From the NCBI GenBank assembly GCA_964016875.1, contig OZ024721.1, positions 8,313,001 to 8,377,000 on the forward strand: DNA of 64,000 nucleotides, in the 5' to 3' direction. Under the pieces are notes generated by a model. The model saw only the letters and a program-made list of their open reading frames with translations, did not search any database and had not been told where the DNA came from. A program made the position numbers and the translations under genes. Positions 51,774 through 62,798 of the stretch are shown one piece after another (the stretch's first letter is position 1; each line of letters starts with the position of its first letter). This DNA comes from Fallopia convolvulus (taxonomy: Eukaryota; Streptophyta; Magnoliopsida; Caryophyllales; Polygonaceae).

Positions 51774-54700
51774 TTACACAAAGTTGGATGGGAACCTAGC
51801 AACTAACTGAGCTCCGACACCCTTATTCAAGGCAAAAGACAAACGCTGAAAAATAAAGGTACGAATATTAGCGTTAGCCGTATTACTATGAGCAGCCTGT
51901 GTGACCCTAGACAAAAACTCAAGCGCATCGCTCCCTAGCTCTCCAAAAGTAGAGAAGGCAAAAGCAATAAAACTATATCCATTATTTGTGCATTTCAATT
52001 CATACTTCCTCTTCTTTCGGACAACAGCATTAGAAACAGCAACTCCATGCACAAAAGCATCAATACCAGTACCCGCAAAAGGAGAGACACATGTGACATC
52101 GAAGCAGACGTTCCTCCCTCTATCCCACAAGTAAACCAGAAGATCTGCAGGTCGATGATCTCTTCCTTCCTCGGACAAAAAACCCAGAGGTACCTCCTTT
52201 TGAACAGCGACACCAGCTTGAGTACAGATGTCACCCAACACATCCCGAACTAGGTTATGGCGAAACTTAAGACCAATATCATTCCCACAGTGGACAGCAT
52301 GATCGCCAAAACAATCTATGATTTTAGAAGAGAAACAAGGGCAAGTGAAACCAGCAGGGAACATAGGAATAGCAAGGCGATAAAACAAGACAAAGCTGAA
52401 TTGTTTTGGGTGCATCGTCTGTCCTAACCCTTCAATTGGGAGGGTTCTCAAGAAGTCCAAAGAGTGTGTTGACTTGTTGCTAATGAGGATAGTCTTTTCC
52501 CTAGCACTCGGGTTGTACAAACTCACCAAATTCTTCTCTACCGTATCAAAGTACACTGTAGCCAATTTTTTCATAAAAAGGGGGGCTGGTACATCACGAC
52601 AGAGAACAAGAGGATCGAAGTTGCACAAATCTCGAAAGTTGTTCAAGGCAAAATCACAGGCAGGCCCTATATCCAAGGTATTACAATGGCGAAGCAATCT
52701 GTTCTGAAGCTCAAGAGACTGCAGTCGCGAAGTAACAAAAGCATAGATGGAAGCATCATGAGCGGTATACACCCGAAACCACCAAGCCGAAAGGGCAGGG
52801 TAGCACAACGCCATTGCCAATCACCAAATCCAGCACCCCCAGCCACAATGATCTCCTCCAGAACCTTCCTTAAGGCATTTTCGAAAGTGAGAGGAGCAGA
52901 CCCAAGCATCTGAGGGGGACAAGTCCGAAGAGAAAAGTACAAACGGCCTACACCTACACAACTACGGAGCAGAAGAAGCCCGGAATGGGGGTCATTAAGT
53001 CTAGCAACAACCTCCATCAAACTAATAGTTTTGGAAACCCTGTCTTCGATCAAGCGACTACAAAAGTCAGTGTCTAAGCTGACAGGCCCACCAAGAAGCT
53101 TGACTCCATCCAACTGATGAGATATACTAGACGGGAAAAGCACATGATCATAGCTCCTCGGATCTGGATTCGGCCAAAAGATTTAAGATTTCTCAACATT
53201 CAGATGCAACCCTAATGCTGGTCCTTCCATAATGATCAAATTCAAGGCGTCCGACACCAAAGCAGTGTCTCCAATAATGGTGTCGTCATCTAGATACCAA
53301 GCCATGAAATCCAAGTTGCACTTGTCGTTGATCAGATGGACAAGAGGATGTAAGGTAAGTGCAAAGAGCAAAGGCCCTAGAGGGTCACCTTGTTGAACCC
53401 CTTGAGAGGATAGCAAAATAGACTCCCCATAGTACAACCTCGTCGGACGCGCATAACAAAATTCAACCCAAGGAGAAAGTGAAGGACAACGACGTCGAAC
53501 CTCTCTAAGCATCGCACTTCGATCCAAGAGGTTAAAAGCATTACTAAAATCAACCAAAAGCATAGACATGTTGTTTGCATCTCCTTTTGCCTCAATCAAC
53601 CGGTTGGCCGCATGAAGGATAGCCTCACTGCCATTAGGCACACCCACACCAAACTGAAAATCCTCTAAATACTTACCAACCTCCTTACCAGTTGTGACAG
53701 CTGCGACCTTAGAGACAAGTCTTCTCCATACCGTACCAACAGCAATGGGCGGAACCCCACCCCCAGGCTTGAGTAAAGGCGTAAGCGGGGCACTAGCAAT
53801 AAACTCACCTAAGGCAGCAAGACATTTACCAGCAAGTAAAAGATTAACCACTGCAGTAATAGAGGTGGCTAAATCATCAACGACCGCAACGGCAGCCTTC
53901 CCAAGCGCATCAACAAAATGTTAAGCCCGAAAACCGTCTCGTCCACAAGACGTTCCTTTAGGGAAACTTCTCATCCTACTTAAAACAACTTCCTTAGTAT
54001 CAGAAATCGCTACAACATCAGCACAAATGGGAGGCAGGTTAGGAAACGGAGCTCGAGGGTGCTTCTTCTCCAACTCCTTCGGAGTCTCCTCATCCTTGGG
54101 AGCAATCCCAGACGATGTCAAAACCCTGATAGCAGCAAAAAATGTCCATCACTAACCTTCCTCATACATTGTCTTCGATTCCGCTCTTCCAAACTAGCCT
54201 TCTCCGTCACTTGGCTCTTAGAGAACCCAACATCTTCTTTGAGAACCTCTTTGACCAAGGTTTCTGGTCCACCAGGCTCTCTCCAAACACGAAGAGCATG
54301 TGCAATACCTTGAGCCTGGCAACAACCTTTCCTCCCCGTTTTGCTATTGGGGCGAGACCGGTTAACTTTAAGAGTGCATAAAGGGAGAAGAAGCAAAAGG
54401 ATCCAAGAAGCAAGGTCTAGAGAGGAAGAAATGACTTTGTCAAGAGCAGCTTTAACGCACCGAGAAAAGCCAAGCCCATTGCCTTTGGGGATACTCTTAA
54501 CGGTACGACATTTACCTGCCAAGACTTCATGCGGTAACTCAAGGCTGGCCGAAAAAGAAGAGGAGGCACCACTAGACAACACCAAAGCACCACGTTCAAG
54601 CTCAAGATCTCTATGGAGTGAAGGTCGTGGGATACCTTGGATATAAAAAAAGGGATCACTGACAACCCCTTTACATTGAGGCCCGGAAACATCAAAACCA

Positions 54701-54972
54701 TCAACATGTTTGCAGCTCTTAGATAAAGCATGAGTGCGAAGACAAGTTCCACACATCCACATATTAAGCCCTTGCAAAGTACGTTCCAAGGCAGAAAAAA
54801 GACGAGAGTCACTACTTAAAAGCAACTTGTACCTATTAATAGCAGAACCATCGACCAAATGTACAAGCTTTAAATGTTGGACAAGAGAACTAGCTTTCAA
54901 CCCACGACCTCCCCCATTCCTGCAATTGTCAAGATCTCGAAAAGGACATTGGAAAAAATCCACACAAGCCAT
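51774..54972 (-). pseudogene. Non-LTR-like reverse transcriptase with zinc fingers and C-terminal nuclease-like domain
   Basis: About 1060 codons in four or five pieces. The N-terminus (54972-54118) has Cys/His sets (CPFRDLDNC...HLKLVH; CGTC...CKH) suggesting zinc fingers. The RT core has LLVDFSNAFNLLDR, GVQQGDPLGPLLFAL and AWYLDDDTIIGD. The C-terminus has CPCF...CFGDHAVHC followed by RHNLVRD and DHRPADLLVYLWDRG...CFDVT, resembling the knuckle and PD-(D/E)XK nuclease of R2-type elements. Breaks: a shift near 54120, TAA at 53921 (Gln in relatives), TAA at 53183 (Glu) and a shift near 52770. No L1/RTE-type APE endonuclease is seen. From memory, similar plant proteins are annotated only as RT-domain proteins. 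Confidence 0.75.
54118..54972 (-). pseudogene. N-terminal domain piece of the RT gene
   Basis: A 284-residue open frame begins MACVDFFQCPFRDLDNC. The first Cys/His set is C-x7-C-x15-H-x4-H, and the second is MCGTCLRTHALSKSCKH. A hydrophobic/Leu run (LDLASWILLLLLPLC) follows, then basic text. Start chosen at the first Met upstream of the Cys set. It passes to the RT frame by a frameshift at ~54120. Confidence 0.65.
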
Positions 54973-54974
54973 TG

Positions 54975-55720
54975 TCCAACACCTTCAACGAAGAACCACA
55001 AACAACCAGCTGCAAATTAAGAGACCACAGCCAAAACACGAACAACCAACAGTGCAACAACCGCAGAAACGACCAAACAACTCACCTCCAACAAACAAGG
55101 AAAAACTGAACGACCAGCCAAGAAAGTAGAACAAACAGCCAACATAAACACCAGCAGAACACCAACGCATATTAGGGCGATTATCAACAACTCACCACCA
55201 ACAACAGAACAAAGCAACCACAAACACTACAACCAGGAGGACAAACACGGAACTACTCACCAGGACAACTCACCAGCAGTAACAAAACAAAACAACTCAC
55301 CAGCAGGACAACTCACCAGCAGTAACAAAACAAACTCACCAGCAGTAACGTAAGCAGGAGACCACAAACAACTCACCAGCAGTAACGTATGCAGGAGACC
55401 ACAAACACTCATCATCAACGCAGGTATCAACAAGTCACCATGCACAGGCAAAACACGGAAGAACTAGATAAAGGGAAAAAAAAACACCAAAACCGATCGG
55501 GCACAGAACCCTAACTGTGGACTTGCACTCAACGACGATCGGGCACACGCCATCCCGGCGACCGTCATCGGGCGCCCCTGCAAAACGCCCTAATCGCCCC
55601 TGCAAGTGGGGGCTGTAAGTAGATCCAAGTGGGGGATGTAAGTAGATCCGCCACTAACACCCCCGATGCAAATCCGGCCTGTCTCATTAAGACGTAGGAT
55701 TCCCTAAATAATACAAACTG
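54975..55720 (-). repeat. CA-rich 5' region of the RT gene with minisatellite
   Basis: The plus strand is almost free of T over 54990-55440. Between 55257 and 55420 a unit of about 18 bases (caactcaccagcagtaac) recurs several times, and gcaggagaccacaaacaac repeats twice. 55500-55660 is GC-rich with agtgggggctgtaagtagat, repeated once with small changes. It lies where the minus-strand 5' UTR would be. Confidence 0.6.
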
Positions 55721-56027
55721 AATTAACTATTATTAACCTTTTCCTCTTTCTCTCAACGGTATTCCGACAGTGGATTAATCAGATTTGAATGACATCCCAA
55801 ATTCTACTATCTTTCTGAATAAACAATGGTGAGCGAGGGGAAGTTCGAATAAGAGATCCCCAGCATTAAATGATGCGATCATGATAATATTATAAAAACT
55901 CGATTAATTATGTGGTGGATCCAGCCTAACCATTATTCAAAATGCAATCTCCGGCGTGCATCTCGTATATGCCTTCATGGATCTCGTATAATAGAGGTTC
56001 AATCTTGCTTAGGGCTACGCATCTCAA
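55721..56027. other. Intergenic DNA
   Basis: No gene, repeat or structured signal recognised. Confidence 0.5.
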
Positions 56028-56489
56028 CTATACCTTGGTAAAAGACCGACGATACGGAATCTTTTCCGGCAATAGACAAAACCTATGAGCCCTTAAGCGA
56101 ACCTTCAGAGCCTCAGCGGTATCCGAGGACATGACGTTCTCATCCAAGTAACCTATCAAGGGAATTTTCCATGCGAGATCCTGCGCAGTTGCGCCTTCTG
56201 CGATCGCGGCCTCTATCAAGGTGATTTCTACGATCGCAACTGCAAGCATATTATTGCGTGTGATTCTATTTACGGTGTCAATGGTTGGACATCCTAAAAC
56301 TTCGATGTGTATTGATTTCTTGAGTGAAACTCCCGAATAAAAATCCAACCTTGTTGAGGCATCAACTGATTTGTTTTGATCGTGCGATTGTTGTCTAAGC
56401 TTAAACCGCTTGAACTCCTCTAGCATAGCTTTTGCTTTCTCCATATATTTGAGCATCTTTAGCCATTTGGCTTGGTAATGCCCCAACAT
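56028..56489 (-). CDS. Orphan ORF, 153 residues, unknown
   Basis: MLGHYQAKWLKMLKYMEKAK begins a charged helical segment (MLEEFKRFKLRQQ) likely to form a coiled coil. The centre is VSLKKSIHIEVLGCPTID and AIVEITLIEAAIAEGATAQ. It ends RSFTKV. No signal peptide, membrane span or known motif is seen. At 153 residues it is longer than expected by chance in this AT-rich neighbourhood, where stops are frequent. It could be a fragment of a host gene or of a captured gene in the adjoining Helitron-like region. I do not recognise it. Confidence 0.4.
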   Translation of the reverse strand: MLGHYQAKWLKMLKYMEKAKAMLEEFKRFKLRQQSHDQNKSVDASTRLDFYSGVSLKKSIHIEVLGCPTIDTVNRITRNNMLAVAIVEITLIEAAIAEGATAQDLAWKIPLIGYLDENVMSSDTAEALKVRLRAHRFCLLPEKIPYRRSFTKV

Positions 56490-56589
56490 ATTGATAGAAA
56501 TTTTATTAATAGAAAATTATATAAATATGTTATCTATTTTACAAAATCGGTTTGATGTATGCAAGAACAATATCATTAATATACTAAAA

Positions 56590-57657
56590 CTAAAGTCGCA
56601 TCCTTCTATCCTATGTGTGTTGATTTAACTATGCCAGATAGGCGTTTTAATTTATCCATTTACCTCTTTGTCCTTCATTTATTTAAGTATTTACAATCCA
56701 TATATTATAATAATATTCCTTGAATTATTAATATACGTACAATTATATCTTAACATTTGGCAAGAAACATACTCTTCATTATAAAATAATTTTTTTAATA
56801 TAATAATATTACTAATATACACTATATTTAGATATCACAAAATTTGGCAAGTGATAGAAACATATTCTTCATTATGAAATAATTTTTTTAAATATAATAA
56901 TATTACTAAAATACAAATATATTCAGATATTTTAAAATTTGGCAAGTGATAAAACCATAATCTTCATCATAAAATATTTTTTGAATATTAAGAAAATAGT
57001 ATTACTATTTTTTTAAATATTAGGAACATAATTATTATATTTGAGTTATTTTGAAATGATTATTAATATTCAATTAATAATCCCTCAATACTATTTTTCG
57101 TCATCTTAACTATGCCACCTAGGCATATTAATTTTTTCATTTACTTCTTTACTCTTCATTCTTTCTAATATTTACAGGACCAAACATTTACCTAGGCATA
57201 TTAATTTTTCCATTTTAATTTTAAGTTCTTTGTTTTTGGCTTCAGCCTTTGTTTTTATTTTTTTCTGCATGTTGTGTTCCTGTTGGGTCTGTTGGGCGCA
57301 CCCCTTTGCGTTAAGCCAGGAGTGCCCCCATTTTGACTCCCCGGATTTTCCGCAAGGGGAGCCGCATTGGGTAAATGTTGTTGTTGTATTATATTTAGAG
57401 ATCTTAAAAAATTTCATTTTAGAACAATATCTACGGTTGCCAAATTAAAATACGAATTACTCCTTTTTTCTTATATATGAATATATTATGATATATTGTG
57501 TATCCTTAAGAAAGAAATTAGTATATATTAAAATAATTAAAAAAATTCGTCCACATATATTTATTATATAAATTCTTATGTGATCTTTATGGCCATATGT
57601 GTACAAAATAAGTTCTATTAATAAAGACTCGTGCAGGGCATGAGCACATCAACTAGT
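56590..57657 (+). mobile_element. Probable Helitron relic
   Basis: The right end shows a 7-bp stem (ctcgtgc agg gcatgag, 57628-57644), then acatcaa and CTAG followed by T (57653-57657), the expected Helitron 3' terminus. The left start is inferred near tctatcctatgtgtgttgat. The phrase aactatgcca...taggc appears at 56630 and again at 57110, suggesting an internal duplication. It holds a LINE 3' end at 57180-57400. No Rep/helicase is present, so it is non-autonomous. Confidence 0.55.
57180..57400 (+). mobile_element. RTE-type LINE 3' end fragment
   Basis: The GC-rich string gttgggcgcacccctttgcg, then agccaggagtgcccccattt, ends in gtaaatgttgttgttgtatt. A TTG-repeat end is typical of plant RTE elements. 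The two overlapping short ORFs here are not genes. Confidence 0.5.
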
Positions 57658-57710
57658 AAGTAATCTTTATGGCCATATGTGTATAGAATAACTTCTATTA
57701 TTAAATTAGC
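57580..57710 (+). repeat. Tandem duplication across the Helitron 3' end
   Basis: The string gatctttatggccatatgtg at 57582 recurs at 57663, followed in both copies by ttctatta. The Helitron CTAG end lies between the copies. The period is about 80 bases. Confidence 0.6.
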
Positions 57711-59324
57711 ATGGATTTATATTTATTATATAAATCCATGTGTAATTATACAAATAATTACACATGGATTCATATTTTTTTTATCAAAATTAATTTTAAA
57801 ATATATCAATGTATAAAAATATATATCAATGTACTAATATAAATCATATATTCCCAAAATAATTTATAACATCAATATTTTATTCCGCAATATATATTCT
57901 AAATATTATGTCTGTTGAAAAAATTGTGCCACGTGGCATTACTTGAATAAAATAATTTGAAACTTTTTAATAATAACTTGCATTATTCTTTCAACATATC
58001 TAATTTTTTATATTATAATAACTTGATCTATCTATACGTTGATACTTTCTATATTAATTTATGCATATTTTTTAACAAAACTTGATCTATATGCTAATAT
58101 TTTCATATTAATTTTATACATAATAAATTTTCTTTTATCTTTTAACAAATCTTTCACTCCAAGTATATAATTTTTTATCTATATGTTGATATTTTGCAAT
58201 ATAATAAATTATTTATAGAATATATGAATATTTTAGTACACATTGCGAATACAGAAGATTTTTTATCTTTAAAAAAATCCAATCTTTATTCATATTTTTA
58301 ATTAATTATCTTTTTAAATTCAATATTAATTTTCTATAAATTAGAATGATATCATTTTAAATTTTCAACCGTAAATATGTTGAGTTTTATATATTTGTTT
58401 TCTATCTATAAATATGAAAGTTAAATGCGATATTGTCATTAAATTTTAATGTCTTAGGGCATTCCCAACAGTTTCTCTATAATTTTCTTCAAAATGGGGA
58501 ACCAAATGTCAAATTCTCTAAAACAAAATTACTTCAACTCCAACAGTTTCTTTCTTTTGAAGAACCTAGCATTTATTGTTTATTATTTTATATATAAAAT
58601 ATTTTTCAAAATACTAAACAAATTTAGTATAACCAATTGCATGCTTACATGTATAACACCCATATTTAATTCATTCCCCAAATATATTTGGAGAATTCCC
58701 TGAATTTAGGGAAATCATTTCATTTTCCTCCCTCCATCCCTATAATTGAAGAATGAGATAGAGAATTTGTTGGACTAAAAAAAATCTAATATTCTCTAAA
58801 AACAAATATCAATACATATAGGGAAGCTCTTGGGGTTGCTAAGTCACCATATTGTTAGTTACGAAATTGTTTGTATTAATATTTAATCCATAATTATTAA
58901 AACCTTTTTATCCATAGATAATTTTTTATCAATGAATGTGATAAATATAAAAACAATTACATAATTTTTTTTAATATTAATTATTTTTTATTTAAATTTT
59001 TTTTAATATTAAGTTCTTATCCATAAGTATGACAAATATAAAATTGTAATTTAATATAGCAAGTACCTTTTTTTAATTTAATACCCCATAAATTAATTTT
59101 AGTATCTCTAAATGAAATAGATAACTTTTATATCCATGAGTATGAAATATGGACTATATTTTAAATTGCAAATTTTCAATATTAAATTTTATGATTCTCT
59201 TATATTAACTTTCAATTCAAAAGTATGATAAGTTTTTTAATTAGTATGAGACATGGTTTTAATCATGTATTTTTATATTAATTTTCAGATTTTTTTATTT
59301 TTATTTTATTATTTATAAGTATGA
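57711..59324. other. AT-rich intergenic DNA with hairpins and a MITE candidate
   Basis: Short palindromes flank 57710-57780 (catggattta...taaatccatg; gtgtaatta...taattacac). 58455-58845 begins cttagggcattcccaacag and ends agctcttggggttgctaag, an imperfect inverted pair with an AT-rich inside, so it may be a MITE. The rest repeats tatccataagtatga-type words. No gene is seen. Confidence 0.5.
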
Positions 59325-60692
59325 TAGGGTTGTCCAAAGGGGTGGGTTGACCGTAACCCGACCTGACTCGCCCGCAATTTTACGGGTTGCGGGTCAGGTT
59401 TTTTTATATTACAGGTTACGGGTCGGATTGCGGGTCAGGTTTTTTCAAATTACGGGTTGCGGGTCAACTCGTCGGGTTACGGGTTGACCCGTAATATTTT
59501 TAAAAAAAATAAAAAATTTATTGCACTATGATTTATGTCTTGGGCCAAAACTAAAAGGGAACCCTAATTTCATTCCCACTTCCCAGCCGCCACTTCCTTC
59601 CCACCCCTTCCCTTCCCCCCTTTCTTCTGATTTCTCGATCACTATCCACCGGCTTCTTCTCCCCTAATCATTCTGAGGCTTCTGAGCCTGAGTGTCGCCG
59701 GATCCACCTCGCCAACCAAAAGGCCGAAAGCTCCATGTCTCCGGCTCCACTTCACCAATTTAGGATTGAGACCCGCCGGCTCCACCTTACGTCGCGGGAA
59801 TTGAGAGTCAATCAGTGGAATCTCGAAGGCTTGATGAGAAATCTATAAATCTGGTGAGAAATTTGTGAGTCGATCAGTCGAAACTCGAAGTCGATCGTCG
59901 CGGGGTGGGTTGAACCGTAACCCGACCCGACCTGCCCGCAATTTTACAAGTTGCGGGTCAGGTTTTTTTATATTACGGGTTACGGATCGGGTTGCAGGTC
60001 AGGTTTTTTCAAATTACGGGTTGCGGGTCGACCCGTCGGGTTACGGGTTGAACCGTAATATTTTTTTAAAAAAAATAAAAAATATTATTGCACTATGATA
60101 TATGTCTGGGCCAAAACTAAAAGGGAACCCTAATTTCATTCCCACTTCCCAGATGCCACTTCCTTCCCACCCCTTCCCTTCCCCCCTTTCTTCTGATTTC
60201 TCGATCACCATCCACCAACTTCCTTCCCCCTAATCATTCTGAGGCTTCTGAGCCTGAGTGTCTCCGGATCCACCTCGCCAACTAAAAGGCCGAAAGCTCC
60301 ATGTCGCCAGCTCCACTTCACCAATTAGGGTTGAGACCCGCCGACTCCACCTCACGTCACCGAAATTGTAAGCCAAGCAGTGGGATCTCGAAGGCTTGAT
60401 GAGAAATCTGTAAATCTGGTGAGAAATTTGTGAGTCGATCAATTGAAACTCGAAGTCGGTCGTCGCCGGCTCCTTCTCCGTTCTCTCCCACTCTCCTTTC
60501 TTTGATCTCCGCACTTCAAAGCCGGACGTTTTCTCTCAACAGTCGACTTACCACAACCTAGTCAAATGGGTTAAACGGTCGACCCGTAACCCGACCCATA
60601 AATCCGTAACCCGTTTTGCGGGTTACGGGTCGGGTCATGGGTCAACATTTTTTACGGGTCGTCGGGTCAGGTCGACCCGTTGGACAACCCTA
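59325..60692. mobile_element. Non-autonomous hAT element with internal duplication
   Basis: Ends TAGGGTTGTCCAA and TTGGACAACCCTA are perfect inverted repeats. An 8-bp duplication AAGTATGA flanks them (59317-59324, 60693-60700), as expected of hAT. Inside, a ~563-bp unit is present twice in tandem (59341-59903 and 59904-60462). Each unit starts ggtgggttga and holds a GC-rich pyrimidine-heavy piece (cttcccaccccttcccttcc) resembling a captured gene 5' region. Subterminal DNA is packed with gggttacgggtcggg words. No transposase is present. Confidence 0.88.
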
Positions 60693-60700
60693 AAGTATGA

Positions 60701-61643
60701 TAACGACTTTGAATAATATTGACCATGTTTTTCATAATAATTTTGGATTTGTCAATATTAATTTTCTATATATAGATAAGAATGATAACTTTTAAATTTT
60801 CCATCTATAAATATGTTGTGTTCTATATAATTTTTTATTTATAAATATGATAGTTAAATGCAATATTACCATCAAATTTTAACGTCTCAATCATCATATA
60901 TATTGTTAGTTACTAAATTTTTTATAATAATATTTCTATCCATAACTATGACAAGTTTTTTAATTAATATGAAATTATGAGCCATGTTTTTAATTTTAGA
61001 TTTTATATTAATTTTTATATTTTCTTATATTAATTTTTTTTCAGAAGTATGATAACTTTTTAAATTTTTCTATCCATAAACATGTTGATTTTTACAGAAA
61101 TTTTCTATTAATAAGTATGATTTTTTTATATTTAATTCGGTATGGATATGATGTGTATTACAATATATTAAATTTCTATTCTTAATTTTTTATATACGGA
61201 TCCATACATAAATAAATCAAAATTATTGATCCCTTACTATTAAACCGATTAATAGGGTCAGTTCAATTGAGTTTAGGTTCAGTCATTTCGGATTCAAGTT
61301 GAGTACGGGTTCATGTCGTTAAAATTTATGGATTGATTGAGTCAATTCATTGCGGTTTTGGTGCGTGTTCGAGTAAACCCTGTGAGTTAAGAGCATCAAC
61401 TTTCTTATAATTATTACATAAATATTACAAATAGCATTTTTTAAGAATAAGATAATATTGGTATATATTTTATTATTAAAATATATTATTATAATTAAAA
61501 TAATTATAGATTTAATATTTAATTTAATTATTTATACTATTATTTTTTATTATGTAAATTATAACACTTGTATCATATTTAATTAACATAATACAATTTA
61601 TATTTAGAAAAGTTCCCGAGCAAGGCCCGGGTCATCAACTAGT
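60701..61643 (+). mobile_element. AT-rich DNA ending in a Helitron 3' terminus
   Basis: 61615-61631 can fold as a 7-bp stem with one mismatch (cccgagc aag gcccggg). Then comes tcatcaa and CTAG followed by T (61639-61643). The part 60740-61130 is a diverged copy of 58310-59300 (shared atagttaaatgcaatatta style text). The 5' end of the Helitron was not found. Confidence 0.55.
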
Positions 61644-62798
61644 ATATAGTTATAGATTAACATTAAAAACTATTTTAATAAGTTATATTATCCTTGCTAG
61701 ATATCCTATCGCAATTATCTTTAAGCTATAATATTACATTATTTTAATTTTTTTCTCTATATCAATATATATCTTCTAAACCTGAAGCACTTTTGGGCAG
61801 ATTCGTCATTATAAATTTATATCCCAATCAACCTATTTTTAATAATGATTTTTTTATAAATTATATATTATGTAATTCTATTACCTTATGAAATTTCCAA
61901 TTTTATCCACTTACCTTACTTAATAATTTTTTTATCAATTTTATATGAGATTGGATATATTTTAACTCTATTCATTATTTTTATCTTTGTTCATGTTCAT
62001 TATATTATAATATTTAGTTATCTTATATCCATACAGTATAAATAAAATATAATATATAAGAATTTATATTTTTTTTTCAATTTACTATGATATTGGATAA
62101 CTTTTTCTCTCTACCATTAATTTTTTTTTATCTTTGTTCATGTTCATTATATTGCAATTTTTTAATCATCTTCTATCCATATAATATAGATAAAATATAC
62201 TACATAATTGATCATATGGTTATTTTTTTCATGATTATGGTTTGTACGTACAATATTTATAAAAAACTATATTACATGGATAATGAAATTTGCAAAAATT
62301 ATAGTTAAAATTGATCAATTTTAACGGTTATGATTTGTCGTACAAATATTAACTTATATTGAAATTTTTTTTCATTATATTCTAATATTTAATTATCAAT
62401 TTGAAAATTTGGTATGATTTTTCATTATTTTTATCTTTGCACATGTTTATTATACAATTAATGATAGTTTTTTGTAGATAAGATTGGTATAATTTTTTAG
62501 AAATAAACTTACATATATCAATTTAATCAAAATTTAACAAATACAAAGAAATAATACAATAATTCTATCCAAATGTAGGACACATAAAAAATACTAATTT
62601 AATATTAGAGTAAAATAGATAAGTTTTTTTATCCATAAGTATGATAAATATACAATCATTTTTTATACCTTTTCTATCTATAAATATATTTTTAATATTA
62701 AGTTTCTATCCATAAATATGACAAATATAAAATAGTAATATCATATCCCAAATATCCTTTTTTAATTCAAAATCCCATAATAAATTACTTTAATATCT
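61644..62798. other. AT-rich intergenic DNA
   Basis: No gene recognised. The 62-kb ORF of 73 residues is low-complexity AT sequence. The last ~95 bases (62700-62795) match 59035-59125 at roughly four bases in five, so the AT-rich repeat family continues to the LINE junction. Confidence 0.5.

Noticed and set aside
57172..57448. ORFs on both strands
   Set aside because: The sequence is a LINE 3' end and frames on both strands are short.
62087..62308. 73-residue ORF with hydrophobic composition
   Set aside because: It is AT-rich low-complexity sequence with Ile/Tyr/Phe bias expected by chance.
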